Part shown: piece by piece, positions 1-12,433 of the stretch
How the letters are laid out: each line of letters starts with the position of its first letter
Numbering within the stretch: the first letter of the stretch is position 1
From: Takakia lepidozioides
Taxonomy: Eukaryota > Streptophyta > Takakiopsida > Takakiales > Takakiaceae
DNA length: 64,000 nucleotides
Reading direction: 5' to 3'
NCBI GenBank assembly: GCA_030704615.1
Contig: CM060731.1
Span: forward strand, 45,508,001-45,572,000
Notes under the pieces: generated by a model
Databases searched by the model: none
What the model was told of the DNA's origin: nothing
Seen by the model: only the letters and a program-made list of their open reading frames with translations
Translations under genes and position numbers: made by a program

Positions 1-2200
1 TAGATGTACCTTTTCAAGTCTGGCAACCTCTTCAAGAGTCTGAGAGTTTGCAATAGCAGCCTGCATTAGAAGAGGGTCAAAGTGTCAGTCACTTTTATTG
101 AAGCCAACACAGGCCACAAGCCTAATGTAGATAACACTACTATCCAAGATATTGTCCGCGTTCTATTGTTCCCAAATCCTTTAAGCCATGGCCCATCACG
201 AAGGAGCCCGTAGAACGAAATTCTGCTTGTCAGTATCAAGGAAAGAGCCGAGACCCTTTTCTTTGGGGATCTACCTTGATTGCCAGAATCTGCTCTGGAG
301 TGGGGCCTTTACGAGAGGGTTCCTCCGGTTGGGCAGGGGCAACATCAACAGGAATTTCTCCAGGCACAAACGTTTTAGCAGGAGGCAGATTCTTTGCAGC
401 AGCTACCCCTTCTTTGGTCCCAAACTGCTTGGTGGCTTCTTGCCTCTCCTGTGCTCAGCCAAAACTTTCACTTACTGTGAGAAGCATGAACCTCAAGAAA
501 TGCATTGTAAGTCTTTGATCTATAATCCATTGGCCCAAACAGAAAGCCATGACAGTACTTGACAAAGCTGGCTAAAAAACATAGATTATCGTATAAACAA
601 AATTCTGTGTCTGAATGCATATGCTCAGTGTGCTGAGACACATTAAAGGCTCCATCACCCTCCAGCTGGACAAAACATTCCACGGGCACGTTTGCCTGCA
701 ATGCACACCATGTGTAACTTCAATCAAAATTTCATACCTTTTGTGTATTTTCAGGTCTCAGATGTCAATTGAGTCCTACATCTCTCCGTCCCCAGAAGGT
801 GCAAAAACACCCAGCATGAGGAGAAATGAAGGAAATTTACCTTGAGCTTCACTTTTTTGAAGTCGAGGACACGGAGCTTGGGGAGCTTGTGGATAACGTA
901 GAGACGGTAAAAGGGTTTGTTGATGACCAGGTTATCGAGCAGGCACAGTGTCTGCAAATTCACAAGCGTCCCAACGGGATCAAGGTCCGCCAAGTTCACC
1001 AGTCGGTTGTTTGTGAGCACCAGTGTCTCCAGCTTTGGCAGTAATGCTGCACCCCAGGTCTCTCACACCCTTTCCATCAACACAAATCTCTACAGCACTT
1101 GACTTAAAAAACTAGCATTCCTTCCATAAACATCTACGTTGCTGAGATCAGAACAAAATTTGCTTACAACTATTACTGTCACTCTACTTACACAGAAGTA
1201 CGTACTTCAGTAAGAACGTATCTGCTAGAAGGAAATATAACAGAAACAATGGGTACCTCCAATGGTGGGGCTGATGCGGGCTATTCTATTGTTGTTCACT
1301 AGCAGCGTTGTGAGGCGCTTCAGATAGGGAAACCCTTCAAGTTTCACTATCTCATTATCTGACAAGTCAATGCTGTCATACTGGTCCTGCAACCACCCAA
1401 AGTGACCACAATAGCCAGCCTCAACAACAAGCAGAAGCAGTTTCTGTCCTCTCTCTCTCCCAACTGCATTGGTCAAACACCGCAAGTTATTGCCATAATT
1501 ATGATCTGAACCAGAAAAGCTACAAGGAAAGCAAATGACCCTTTATTCTTTTCAGGAGATCAATAGTGGTGACAACCACTTAGATCAGCGGATCAACAGC
1601 TATTACATTGGACTAGGCCTACCTCAGTGGCGCCAAGGTTCTCAATGGCCGCAATCTTGTTGCCTGCATTATACAACCGCACACTTTCAGTTTCAACATC
1701 TTCACACCTAACATTGGCCTATTGCTCTCCACAAGGATTACTCATCCCAGTAACCAGGCACATCTCTCTCTCTCCCCCAAACTTTCAAACTTTGGTTTCA
1801 CCGCAGTGCTGAGAAATCACAGAGGGCAACAAGCCACAAGTCCAATGCCCTCCACGGCCCAACACAGAATCATTTTCTAACATAAACTGGTAATGTCCGT
1901 AAGCCCTAATTTAACTCAAGAATCCTAATACTAGGCCTCTACTTATGAGAGCCTTGCGTTTCTAGCTCACTCTACATCACATGTACTCCCATGTTTGGAA
2001 ATGAAGGATAACCTATGCAGTGGACGGCTGTAAGCAGTGAACTGTATTTGCTAGCATGAGTTGCCTTCCCTGTCTTTGTATTTTGAAATACCCAAGTTGC
2101 AATGGGAAAGAAACATACCACGAAGGTCAAGCTCCCTTTCTCGGACAGCATTGAAATACTGAGGGCAGCGCAGAATCAAATCTGCTGTCAACCTCACCAT
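1..2200 (-). CDS. U2A': U2 small nuclear ribonucleoprotein A' (partial, 3' end outside window)
   Basis: Leucine-rich-repeat protein of the U2 snRNP, which with U2B'' binds U2 snRNA stem-loop IV in the nucleus. Six exons read on the minus strand: 2119-2200, 1623-1663, 1257-1386, 841-1046, 275-448 and 10-60. All junctions are GT-AG and all phases join. Exon 1 starts MVRLTADLIL and ends in ELDLR, the typical N-terminus of the family. Later exons hold LRR motifs (IDLSDNEIVKLEGFPYLKRL, LVLTNNRLVNLADLD) and the capping segment YRLYVIHKLPKLRVLDFKKV. Exon 5 encodes the family's post-LRR region (ending GPTPEQILAIK), and exon 6 begins AAIANSQTLEEV. The last exon or exons lie left of position 1. About 240 residues are visible of a family that is usually 250-280 long. 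No lesion is seen. Family assignment is very secure; the 3' end is unknown. Confidence 0.95.
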
Positions 2201-3504
2201 CTTCCACCTTCCAAAATATTTGAAACGGAACACTAATGTGTGCTCTTCAGATTGGGAGTCCCTTACGTTCCTTCCTACATATAAGACTCAGCACCACGAA
2301 ACGAAGAAACTTGAAGCCGATCTTTTGTACGTCACCAGCCCTAAAACCCAGCAGAATGCCGTGCAAATTTCCTTCATAAATCCCAACATTCAGCTCCTTC
2401 CTTGCATCTCCTTAGCATCAAGAAGGCCACAACCTCCATCAAGACCTTGTTTGCGTGATTCAGAAAGACAAAGAAGAGCCTCCGTCAATACTACTCTCAG
2501 AGTAAAAGACAACAATGAAAAAAATATATGCAGCCTACAGGCTCGTAAGCAAGTAAAATAATGCGATGGTGGGAGAGAGAGAAAGGTAACTAAAACCTCA
2601 AACACTCCAGACAGAGCAAAGCAGCCTGAAGTGTACGAAGACAGGCTCAGCTTATCCGTGATAAGAAAAGGAAAAAACTGCTCAGTGAGGGGGAAAGACA
2701 ACAACTGAGCACAGACGGGCGAAATCAACGCAAGACAAGAAAACCTAGGAGCACATGGATGCTACAACAAAACCCTGGGCACGCATTGAGCCGAAGCACG
2801 GGAAGAAGACGATGACAAAAACCCTAGCCCCACAACCACCTGTGGATGAAAGCCTCATTGGAAGGACGTTCATCCACAACCCTAGGATTCACCAGAATAT
2901 TCCGTTCCGTTAAGGCACCGACGCACTAGACGGTGGTTGGACCTCGCCACGTGTCAGGGTTCCCACACTCTGTTGCCGCGTGGCAAATCCCTCCTGTGTT
3001 TGGAAGGTCTGAGAGAGGAGGAAGGGAGGTCAGTCGAGATTGTGATTGGGGCAGCAGCGTGGAGCTCGATTCAAGGTCCAGATTCTTGGGTAGTAATTGG
3101 AAATGAGTCGCTATATCTAGCTGGGTTTTCATTTGAGAGACGAGGAGCTTGATCTAGTCTTCTGAGCAATTCCGGGAAGTTTTACAGTAGCCGGATCACC
3201 CGTCTATGCGGAGCTCTTGAATTTCTTGGACTGTGTATTGGCTTCAGCGTCCTGCGAAAGAAGGGACTTGGAATTTTGAAGAGATCGAAAATTGGTGGTA
3301 ACAGAGGAAGAGAGAGTGCCCGCGTATTATTTTTGAGTTGTAGGGTTTTGGTTAGATGCAGAGACAACATTTTTGATTCGGGAAAATCAAGCTTGAAACA
3401 CCAAGCGAGCAAAATCTGAGCGTGTGATTTTTCGATTCAGTCAGTCTCAACCGTCGTAAGTGAAGGGAAACCTGGAAGATCAAATTCGACATAGGGGGTC
3501 TGGT
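2201..3504. promoter_or_regulatory. Shared upstream region of divergent U2A' and RING-ligase genes
   Basis: The 1.3 kb between the two start codons (2200 minus, 3505 plus) has no convincing coding exon and must hold both 5' UTRs and promoters. It is purine-rich near 2560-2700 and moderately GC-rich near 2930-3060. No clear TATA box was assigned. A divergent promoter is inferred from gene orientation only. Confidence 0.4.
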
Positions 3505-6500
3505 ATGGGAAGATCTAGCGGGGGTGCCTTTGATGCAGGGGTAGGTTCAGCTTTCAGTAGTGAAGGTAGCTCAGGACCATTTGACCGCCAGCATCCTCAT
3601 CACGACGACCCATTCGCGTCCCGAACTTACTATGACTCATACTGGTCTCGTTCCTACTCCAACAACGATCAAATGAGCTGGAGAGGAGGTGCGCCTGCGC
3701 TTCCACCGAGGCATCGAGAAGGTCGGCAATGTGGATATGGTTTCGTCGTGGTGGTTGCCTTCGTCGCATTCTTTTGTATGCATTTTTCCCATCCACTTTA
3801 TTCAAGAATCGTCACCATAGTAGTCATTCAAGTGGATGTCATCATATGCTATTAATATAGTGTCTTTTAACAGCAGCATGTTAGGCTTATAAGCTTTTCT
3901 TTGGGAAATGTTGGAAGTAGCAAGTGGAGGGTGTCTGCCCTTCTCAAGGGATGGAAGTCCCCTCGATGGCTGGTGGGAAATCTTACGGGTGGCTTTGACT
4001 TCCGGGAAATCATACCTTGTCAAGACATAAAAAGGGGACTACTGCTAGTCATTTCTGTAGGCAGCAGAGTTGGTTATTTTGTGGGATAAAATCTCCAAGC
4101 TCTTGCCTTGGTCATGGTCTTAAATTTGTCAATCACATTCTGTTGCGTCGAAATAGCGGATGAGCTCAAAGAAGCCTGTCATTCCAGTAACTCCTGGTCA
4201 GTTGGGTAATTTAGAATGGGATAGATTATGTAACTCTATCTGATTGTGTAAGTGAGTTGAAGCTGGGGTTACTGGAATTATAGGAATTGCAGCTTCATGG
4301 CAACTCTTGTGTGACTGTGATGTCTGTGGCATGGTGGGGTGCTGGGGGGTCCTAGTATCAATGTGGATGCTTTTTGGGTTGTATGGATCGCAGCAACTGC
4401 ACCTTGGCTTGAATTATTCACGGCTTATAACGGCTAACTCAGCTTTTGTGAAGGAAATCAAGGTGGGATTCCAAACTATTGTTAGGTCTTTTGCTGACTT
4501 AGAATGCAATCAGATTTTCAGGTTGGTGTGTCCACGAAATGCCATCTTGGAAATGAGTGCTTAGTATCATTTGGTCAGTCCCTCATTCCTCAGTGGGTTC
4601 GTGGGAATGAAGAGAGGATCCGAGGTTCTCAATTCCCAACACAACCAGATGACACCTGTCTTGTCAAGCATGGGATGGCAGGTGACCTGGCCTTATTGCA
4701 GCTTGTGCCCTTGCAATGGGTATGTCGTGGATTTCTGGAGCTTATGAGGGCAGATGGTGGGCTGGGTGCAGATACAAAATCTCCAGGATCCAGGCCCAGA
4801 AGCTTATTCATTTTCAAAGCGACCTGCTTTGAGTGGCTCCACTATCTGGACTGAGTCCAATCATGTCCCCATGGACGGGACTTCGCATAAGGCATGCCCT
4901 CTTTGACCAAACACCTTGAAGCTGTTTAGAGCTCGAAAGAGGTGAAAATAACCAGGTCCATAAAAACTTTATTCACTTGGTAACTTTTATACAGGGTATT
5001 GTACTTTTGGTCTCTTTTCTCTTTTACTGTCAGACCAGCAAGTGCTTTCTTGTTGGCTTGAAGCGCTCTTGGGGAAAGCACACAGATTTGTCGTTTTCTG
5101 GTTCTTTCTATTTTGGGTTGGGAGGGGAGGGTGGGTTGGTGGTGGGGGGGGGGGGGTGTGGAGGGCGCGCATTTACTAGTTCAGGGAGATTGTACTCATC
5201 AACTGTTGTTGTAAAGGTTAGCAATGGCCTATCCTTTAGAATGCTCACTCTTTGGAGTCGGTTGTGAGGTTTCAACTACCAGGGTTTATTAGACTCACCC
5301 AAAACTGCCATGGTGCTCGGATACAGCCGACAACAATCTGCTTACAGTGGGTCATGTTTCATCTACAGGCTGGTGTAGGCATCATACTAGAAAATGTTAT
5401 CTTCATTCAAGCACTGCCGCAGTATCTCGAATTTTGCCACAGACTGACATTGCTAGGCACACCTGCAAGGCTGTCGGACAAGTTCTAATCTTGTAGATTG
5501 CAGGATACAGCTTCAGTGCGTTAAGTCCTTTTTGGTGGATGTTTTGCAACAAACACCTGAGACACATGCTTTGGCAATTCTGGAGATGATATTCATTAAA
5601 TTTTTTTGCTCATCTAGAAGGTTGGTATATTTCTGTCAATGACAGGAGTGGGCATTTTGGCTGAACAAGGGTTCGTCGTTGAACCTGGCTTATGATGTGA
5701 AGGGATCTGGGCATGACTCTTTGGTGCTTGCTATTCTAACAGGTGAGTATTGTGTTCTCATATTGATTAGTCTGGACAGGAATTTAAAGAAGGGAGGGGT
5801 GCCCTTGTCGTAGTAGTAGATATGGCTGATGGAGCTAACCAGATGCATCTTGGAATCTATGGAAACTCCCAGGCTAGAGACAAACTTAGTTTTCTCTTAC
5901 TTCAACTTTTTGTGACAAGGGTGATGATGACATCTTGACAGGATCTATAAAATTTGTGCAGGAGAAGGTGCTTTTGAGGAGTGGAAAACCGACCCCAGGA
6001 ACCCTAGTTTAGCTTCAAAATGGGCTCGCATCCACGGTAAATCTCCATGGACATCCTTAAAGAGCAACTGAAGGGATGGCCATATGCATTTTCCAGATAT
6101 ATCTGGAGGCATGTTATACTGGGGTGTCAAGCTCTGCAGATGACTCATGTCTTTGGTAGGTCGGACCTGGTGTCCATTGGCTAGCTTGATACAAACACTG
6201 TGGCCAACGACATTTAGAATGTGTTACCAGAGATTCAAATTTAATACATTTCTGAGTTCTATGCACTCTCATACCACCCTGCTATTGGGTGTTGAATGTT
6301 TCTCTACCATTGTTATTACTCTGTCAAGTGTTGGTATGATTCGATCTGGTCACCAACATGTAGATATTTAGGAGGGGTTCATCCATCTCCACTCCTTCCT
6401 GAGTCCTGTTTCTGAGTATATTCACCTCTATGGTGTGCAGGTAAGGGATCACTAATGTTCAATGTGGACAAAGATGATGATTATTATGTTGCCGTTGGCA

Positions 6501-8508
6501 ACCTTGATAGTCACAAGACGCAGGTGCCTACAAAATACTAACTGCGTATTGTATCATGCAGAGACACATGAGAAATTGCTCCGTGTATATTTATTGTAGC
6601 CATCCTGTGATTTCTTGAGTTATCTTGCTGAATCTGGAATTTAATTTGAGCTTTGGGGTGTATGTCAAGAATGCAGTGGGAGGGATTGGGGGGATAATGG
6701 ATGGAGAGTTAGAGTTAGGCTTGTTTCATACTCTCCTGCCTGTGGCTTGTCATATGTGGTGGCCTCAATTGTAACAACGTGGGCTGTTGCGAAACAGCTC
6801 TCGATGGACCTGAAAATTCGCTTCAAATTGTACGGGACCCAGGGGGCAGATAAAGTGTGCAATCCAAGCATGCTTGGGCTCTGTTCAGTTCCTCTGTCAT
6901 TTTTCGGTTCCAAATTTGCGCTCTTGACATCACCTCAACACAAACAGGTATTTATTTCTTCTTACTTGGCTTCGAGATTGGTCATACCTAGAGTCTTTAT
7001 GAGCACCTTTGGTGGTTACGTTCTAGGCAGTATCTCCATCTGATCATGGATCAACTATCAGAGTCTCAATCAAAGTTAAGTGTAGTCACTGTCTCAGCTG
7101 TATAACAGCTACCATATGTGGGTGAACATCATCTTCCTTGGGTGATTCACTGCCCGACTTGGTATGGTTGTTGATAATGCTGCATTCTCGACTGTAGTTT
7201 GATGTATCATGATGCTCAAATCAGGGGATATTATGTTTGTCAAGAAAGGCAGGCTTAAGAGAGCTTGTAAAGTTCCCCTTAATTTTTGTCTCTTGGCCTC
7301 TTGAAACTAGGGTTTGTTCTTAGAGCTATGACAGCACCAAAAGCTCTAACTGATGTGGTGGATTGTGAGGATCATGAAGTTGGAGTGTTAAAATGCAGTT
7401 TGGCGTGGATACATGGGAAGTAAAGGTGTCATATGTGGCACGCTGGGTCACCTATCTTTTTCTCTTAGGTGTGTTAGTCTGACCTTTCTGTGTAGATTAC
7501 TAATAGATCAATTAAGAAAGGTTTGAAGCAACAGTTTGTATTGCAAGGCACATGGCACTCGATACTTTAGTTCATTTGCAGCTTCCAAATTGAAACTTGG
7601 TTAAACTTGGCATAAGCCGCCAAATAAACAGGAAAGCTAAAAAGTACAGTGCTTTCGGTGCCTGTGACTGCCAGTTCAGCTATGCTGAACTCATTTGCAG
7701 GAACCATAGTGAGGTAGGATGGCAGTACATAGATGCATCTAAAGAATCACAAATGGAACATCTGTTGAGTCTGCAGGCTTGGTGGCATCGGCTCTATTTG
7801 CAACGATAGCCATGCAATTAAATTTTGTCACTCGAGCACCCACAAGTTTTGATGAGCAAGCCCCCTTGCTTCCATCACAGGAGCCACAAACGCCTTCTGC
7901 TCCTGCCGTAGAGAGCTACCCCCCAAGCTGGACAATCTCTACTCCACCCGTGGAGGGGCAAGGAGAACAGGTCATTGATGATCGGCTATGCTCCGTGTGT
8001 TTGGATGCACCGAAGGACAGTTTCTTTGATCCTTGTGGCCATAGCTGTGCTTGCTACTCCTGTGGCCTTAGGTACTTCTCTTCTTCCTCCGAATTGTCTG
8101 TGAGAATCCTTTTAGAGCAGCCATCTTTCCTATGGTCCAGAAAGTATCTTCGACTACTTCTGTAGGTCGGTTGAATGTATTTGGTTACGCTTTTCAGGAG
8201 TGGGACTAAATCAGTAACTCTCCAGGTAAGGAAATGGAGGTGGGGTGTTTTCTGATGTACTACCTGGGCTCTTTAATCATTGAAACCTATTTGATAGGGA
8301 TGGAAGTGCAGATTTGTGGATTGAAACCAGGAATGTTTCTGCAGAATAAGGTTGCAAATGATTTTGGTAATTGGTTACCACAAATATAGAACAATGCTTG
8401 ACATTCTAAATGGGTGGAATGGACTGCAGGATAAAACAAGGAGAGAGACCTGTGTGCCCAATATGTCGGCAAAATATCCATGCGGTTCGCAAAATATACT
8501 ACTCATGA
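3505..8508 (+). CDS. APD-like membrane-anchored RING E3 ubiquitin ligase
   Basis: Resembles the plant APD (ABERRANT POLLEN DEVELOPMENT) family: N-terminal membrane anchor, lumenal domain, second membrane segment, C-terminal C3HC4 RING. Exons supported by GT-AG borders and phase: 3505-3775, 4356-4462, 5646-5742, 5962-6036, 6441-6523, 6798-6947, one ending at 8071 (start near 7777 or a little upstream) and 8430-8508. The first anchor spans the exon 1/2 junction (FVVVVAFVAFF then SMWMLFGLYG). The lumenal part shows EWAFWLNKGSSLNLAY, DDDYYVAVGNLDS and CNPSMLGLCS. The second membrane segment is LVASALFATIAM. The RING reads CSVCLDAPKDSFFDPCGHSC, then CPICRQNIHAVRKIYYS and stop. One exon expected between 4462 and 5646, and one between 6947 and 7777, were not found in place; a candidate for the latter lies at 8889. 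It may therefore be incomplete. ATG 3505 is the first in-frame Met. Confidence 0.82.
5113..5166 (+). repeat. G-run tract in an intron of the RING-ligase gene
   Basis: Runs of three or more G recur closely (GGG, GGGAGGGGAGGG, GGG, then a run of about 13 G). This fits a G-quadruplex-forming motif on the coding strand, inside the long second intron region. Confidence 0.6.
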
Positions 8509-9564
8509 AGCCCAGGATCTCTGGCATGGAAAATAGACATCTAAAACATGCTGCTCAACGTTTCCTGTATACTCTGCATTGAGCACTTTGAAGCTTCACT
8601 GAAGTACCGGCCGGTGATGGAAAATGTTTTGAGCAGTTTCAATGCTGAAGTTGTGTTGCTTATCGAATCACAGTATGGTAGATCATACATTCAGTCCAGT
8701 ACATGTTACTGTTTTTGTAATGAAATGCATTCCCCATTGTTGAGTAAATGTGTGAGGCATAATTCTGGATCATCATATGGCAATCAGGGCTACTACTTTT
8801 TGTCATGATGGAGATCTTCATGCTTGGTAATGGGACTCAACGGTTTTTCTCTCTTGTTTGCTACACATCGTGAGACTGCAACTTGCAGCAAGATGATTGG
8901 CACCTCTTCATTAAGCTTGCATATCCAGTATACCTTGGAGCAAACTTCGGAGACTATCGAATTGACAGATTAGGCCTCCGATCAGACATCGCCGTGGTCG
9001 GCATACCCATCTCTTCTCCCCTGTTTCTCGTGCGAGCATCAATGCTGCCACAAAGGGCAGTAATATCTCTGGAGTATCCCATCATTATCACACACCGGCT
9101 GGTCCGGGGGTTTTCACAAGCTGAGGAGTGACACCGAAGAATGAAAAAGCAATGATAGTGGTCCCACACCCCACGCACTATCTATAATAGTAAGTGACAG
9201 TTGTGCTTTGCTGGGGGTGGAAGTAAGTGTGCCTCCAACGGTCAGCAACGCTGCCTCTTTGCGCAGTTCCATAGTCGAAGTCATGGCGTCCGAGCAAAGA
9301 GAAACACTCAGATGAGACGCAGCGATGAAGACAAGCGAAGGAAATTTCTGAGAGCAAGATGTGGGGCTCACAGGGTAGCCTACTTATGCAATTGGATGAT
9401 AAAGCAGTGTTCATAGGGGAGGGTAATCCCCCATGAACTATTTTCTTTTATTTGTTCTGTGCTTTGTGCCCGTGCTGTCCTTCAAATGGGCGAGTCGGAT
9501 TAGCTTGAAAGCTCCACCCCCCTTATCCTTTGCGAGGGAGAAAGCGAAGCCGCCATCGCTCACT
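8509..9564. other. Intergenic region before FBPase
   Basis: Holds the 3' UTR of the RING-ligase gene, the displaced exon-like piece at 8889 and the upstream region of FBPase. An in-frame Met at 9433 would extend the FBPase N-terminus by 44 residues, starting MNYFLLFVLCFVPVLSF. I prefer the Met at 9565 because the product length then matches the family. Confidence 0.4.
8889..8927 (+). pseudogene. Displaced exon-like piece of the RING-ligase family
   Basis: A 13-codon open stretch after a good acceptor (TTGCAG) and before a GTATAC donor encodes QDDWHLFIKLAYP. In APD-family ligases a DDDWYVKLSY-like segment sits just before the second membrane segment. Here it lies about 380 bp after the stop codon of the gene at 3505-8508, which lacks that segment. 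Its end phase (0) does not match the start phase of the exon it would normally precede. It could be a rearranged exon, the remnant of a tandem duplicate, or an assembly error. Confidence 0.35.
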
Positions 9565-11946
9565 ATGCTGCACAGAGTCACGTCTTCTGGGAGAAGGCCA
9601 GCTTTGCCACCCACCTTTTCCCCATCTCGGTACTCTTCCCCTGCTTCTGAGCCCATTCCAAAGCCTCCATCACATTTTTCAACCTGGTTTTCTTCTCCCA
9701 AGAAGAATCGGAAGCCGACAGCCATGGCTGCCAATGCTCAGCCTCCACCTCCACCGGCGTCTTCGATTATACGGACCCCACTGAACCCAAGTGCGGCTAC
9801 TCGGAAGGCTGAAGACATAGTCACATTGACAGCCTTCTTGGGTAGTAGAGACTCAAATGCGGATATAGATTTGGTGGTGTTGATGACGCACGTGCAAGCA
9901 GCCTGCAAGCACATTGCAGCAATTCTGGCATCCCCGACAGAACTCAAAGCTCGTCTATCGGGTCCGGAGGCGGATGTGGGTGCTGGCCGGGATACTCCAA
10001 AACCGTTGGACATTGTTTCGGTGGGTGCTCGATCTCTGACACCTTCTCTCCAACCTTCCAGCTTTACTGTCGATCACTATTGATCTCAATTAGTACTTTG
10101 TGGGTGATGTGGACTTGGCTCAAGTTGGTTATAGCTTTGGATCACGCACATTCCATGTAGAGCGGGTAGTGTATACAATCTGTTTCTGTTGGCAAGCTTT
10201 GTGGAGATGACAGAAAATAAAGAATTATAGTATTCGTCCCTCTGCAGTGGAAAAATTTAGTGAGACCCAAAGCGTTGTTTTTTACCTGCTCGAATCACGT
10301 TGTATATGCGCATCAAAAATTTAGCGCGACCCAAGCTTTGTTGTTTACCTGATTGAATCACTTTTGGTATATACGCATCCCAGTTACAGCTGGAGGAAAA
10401 CTCAACACCAAGACATGTGTAGGAATTGAGTACATGGATCTCGTCATTACCCCATTTCCATTTGAGATCCCCTCCTTCCTCCCCATGGTCGTTGAATGCC
10501 ACCTCTGCGCTGTGGCATGAAAGGAAGATTGTACTCAGGTCTTCCCTGGATGGCCTCTGTATGATAGATTAGTATACCTTGACAAAAACCATCAAGTGTG
10601 TCACATTGTGTTTGGATTGGCTATTAAGTTTATGGATCTTACAATGGCCGAACAGTCAGCCATGGTACAGGCAGATCTAATGTGGCACACGCATTGCTGG
10701 CAGGCAGAATAACATACTAAAGGCCGCTCTCAGGAACTCAGGAAAAGTAGCAGCCATTGCTTCTGAGGAAGATGATGTAGCTCTGTGGTTTGGGGAGGGA
10801 CCCTATGTGGTGGTTTTTGACCCCTTGGATGGTTCCCGCAACATTGATGCCGGTATTCCCACAGGCACCATTTTTGGAATTTATCGGAGGTTACCTGAAG
10901 CTGACCACTTGCCCTTGGAGGAGAAGGCAGCGGTCAATGTGTTGCAGAAAGGGGAACAGCTTGTGGCTGCAGGCTATGCCTTGTATTCTTCGGCAACCAT
11001 GATGTGTATCTCAGTCGGGTCAGGCCTACATTGCTTCACATTGGATTACACGATTGGCGAGTTTGTTTTGAGCCACCCTGATATCCGTGTCCCTGAAAGA
11101 GGTCTGTTCGTCTGTTCTCCTTCCTTACTCTTCACTGTATATAAGCTAAATGACATTCTTCATGTCCACATGAGGGATGCCGGCTGTCATTAGGCACTGT
11201 CACTGAAGCCTTCCTACAGCAGCCATCAGGTTCCTCTTTAGGAACAGTAGAGTTGCTGAAGACGTATGTTTAAGTTTTTCTCCTTGGAGAGGAATGCAAC
11301 CAGTTTCCTAACAGCCAGGCGAAAGCTTCAGGAATGCTTTGCTTGACACACTTCCTGTCTGGCTTGCATGCGCAGTTCCCTTGTACACACAGAGCAGTTC
11401 AAAGTTTGTAGCTAAAATGAACATACCGCATTTGAGGATTGCAAGATATGCTAAGAATCCAGACAGCTAGCTCTGATCTGCACCTCCCTACATGCCCAAT
11501 GCACAGCATCCATTGAGGACTGACTGAGTGGCAAATTTTGTACAGGACAAATCTATTCTGTCAATGATGCGAGGTATTTCGATTGGCCAGCAGGATTACG
11601 ACGGTACATTGATACTATTCGACAAGGGAAAGGCCAAAATCCCAAAAAATATTCAGCCCGCTATATATGCTCGCTGGTGGCAGATCTTCACCGCACGATG
11701 CTTTATGGTGGGTTAGCCATGAACCCAAGGTCCCACCTTCGACTAGTGTATGAGGCAAACCCTCTCAGCTTTTTGGTTGAGCAAGGGGGTGGGAAAGGCA
11801 CCGATGGAAAGCAACGAATCATGGAAATCCAGCCTGCTCAATTGCATCAGCGGCTGCCTCTCTTTCTGGGGAGCCGGGCTGATATTGCTGAGCTCCTTAC
11901 GTACAAAGATGTACAGCAGCTAGTCAATCCAGGCTATGAAGTATAA
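9565..11946 (+). CDS. FBPase II: Fructose-1,6-bisphosphatase, chloroplast type II
   Basis: Hydrolyses fructose-1,6-bisphosphate to fructose-6-phosphate, in the plastid by analogy with plant cpFBPase II. Three exons: 9565-10020, 10708-11101, 11546-11946, with joining phases. The first about 70 codons are Ser/Pro/Lys-rich and low in acidic residues, as in a transit peptide. Exon 1 ends GRDTPKPLDIVS. Exon 2 carries the metal/substrate motif VVFDPLDGSRNIDAGIPTGT. Exon 3 has YSARYICSLVADLHRTMLYG and ends NPGYEV, the family C-terminus. The variants SRNID and PTGT match the type II enzyme rather than the classical redox-regulated plastid enzyme, and I see no cysteine-rich regulatory loop. Predicted length is 416 residues (460 from the Met at 9433). 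The frame is intact. Intron 1 contains a LINE fragment at 10240-10510. Confidence 0.95.
10240..10510 (-). mobile_element. LINE reverse-transcriptase fragment inside FBPase intron 1
   Basis: On the minus strand this reads the end of a non-LTR reverse transcriptase (SYTCLGVEFSSSCNWDAYIP, then KVIQSGKQ), comparable to the YLGV.FS..G.W..HI pattern. Within it, about 63 bp is present twice in tandem (about 10255-10315 and 10317-10380, each running from AAAATTTAG to TACGCATC or TGCGCATC). The outer end shares about 20 bp (CTCTGCAGTGGAAAAATTTA) with the inverted edge of the LINE in SRP19 intron 1 at about 14793-14813. That links the two insertions to one family. Confidence 0.65.
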
Positions 11947-12433
11947 TGCGGGATGTTAGTGGGTTTGAGATATGAAGTCTGACTCTATTGAATCGATCTA
12001 AGACCTGGGGTGAGGATATCTTACTATTGTGGTGCGATGGGGGCTGTTCTCAGCATCTAGGTTGAAATTCAGTAGGACCTCAATGACTGATTTGTGAGTC
12101 AATTGTCAGCTCATCATCAAGTAAGCTAAGTTAGCCCTGAGCTTCCGAGACATGTCTGGAGGTCTCAAGTAACTGCCAGTTTTATCGCCGAGAACTTTCT
12201 GATGAGGCCACTGTACATACTAAATATGTGATCAACTCATTCATTCAATTCAATTTTTTTTTCGCCAGCCTGTTCCATTATGGGATTTCTCAGGGTTTGG
12301 GTGTCATTAGTATTTCTGAAGTTTCTCAAATTTTTAGTTGATGCTCAATAAAGAATATGTATTGAATGCAGCCTTTTAGCAGGAGTCTGTGGGTGCTTCT
12401 ATCTGTAGTTTGGGTATACCGTACTTACCTAGC
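11947..12433. other. FBPase 3' region
   Basis: Downstream of the FBPase stop, without coding signal. AATAAA at about 12349 is a candidate polyadenylation signal, about 400 nt after the stop. Confidence 0.35.

Noticed and set aside
2220-2728. Open frames of 112-113 codons upstream of U2A'
   Set aside because: They overlap each other on opposite strands in the 5' leader region and show no conserved protein features.
9438-10013. Minus-strand and shifted open frames over FBPase exon 1
   Set aside because: Antisense shadows of a Pro/Ser-rich transit peptide region; the plus frame joins the intact FBPase.
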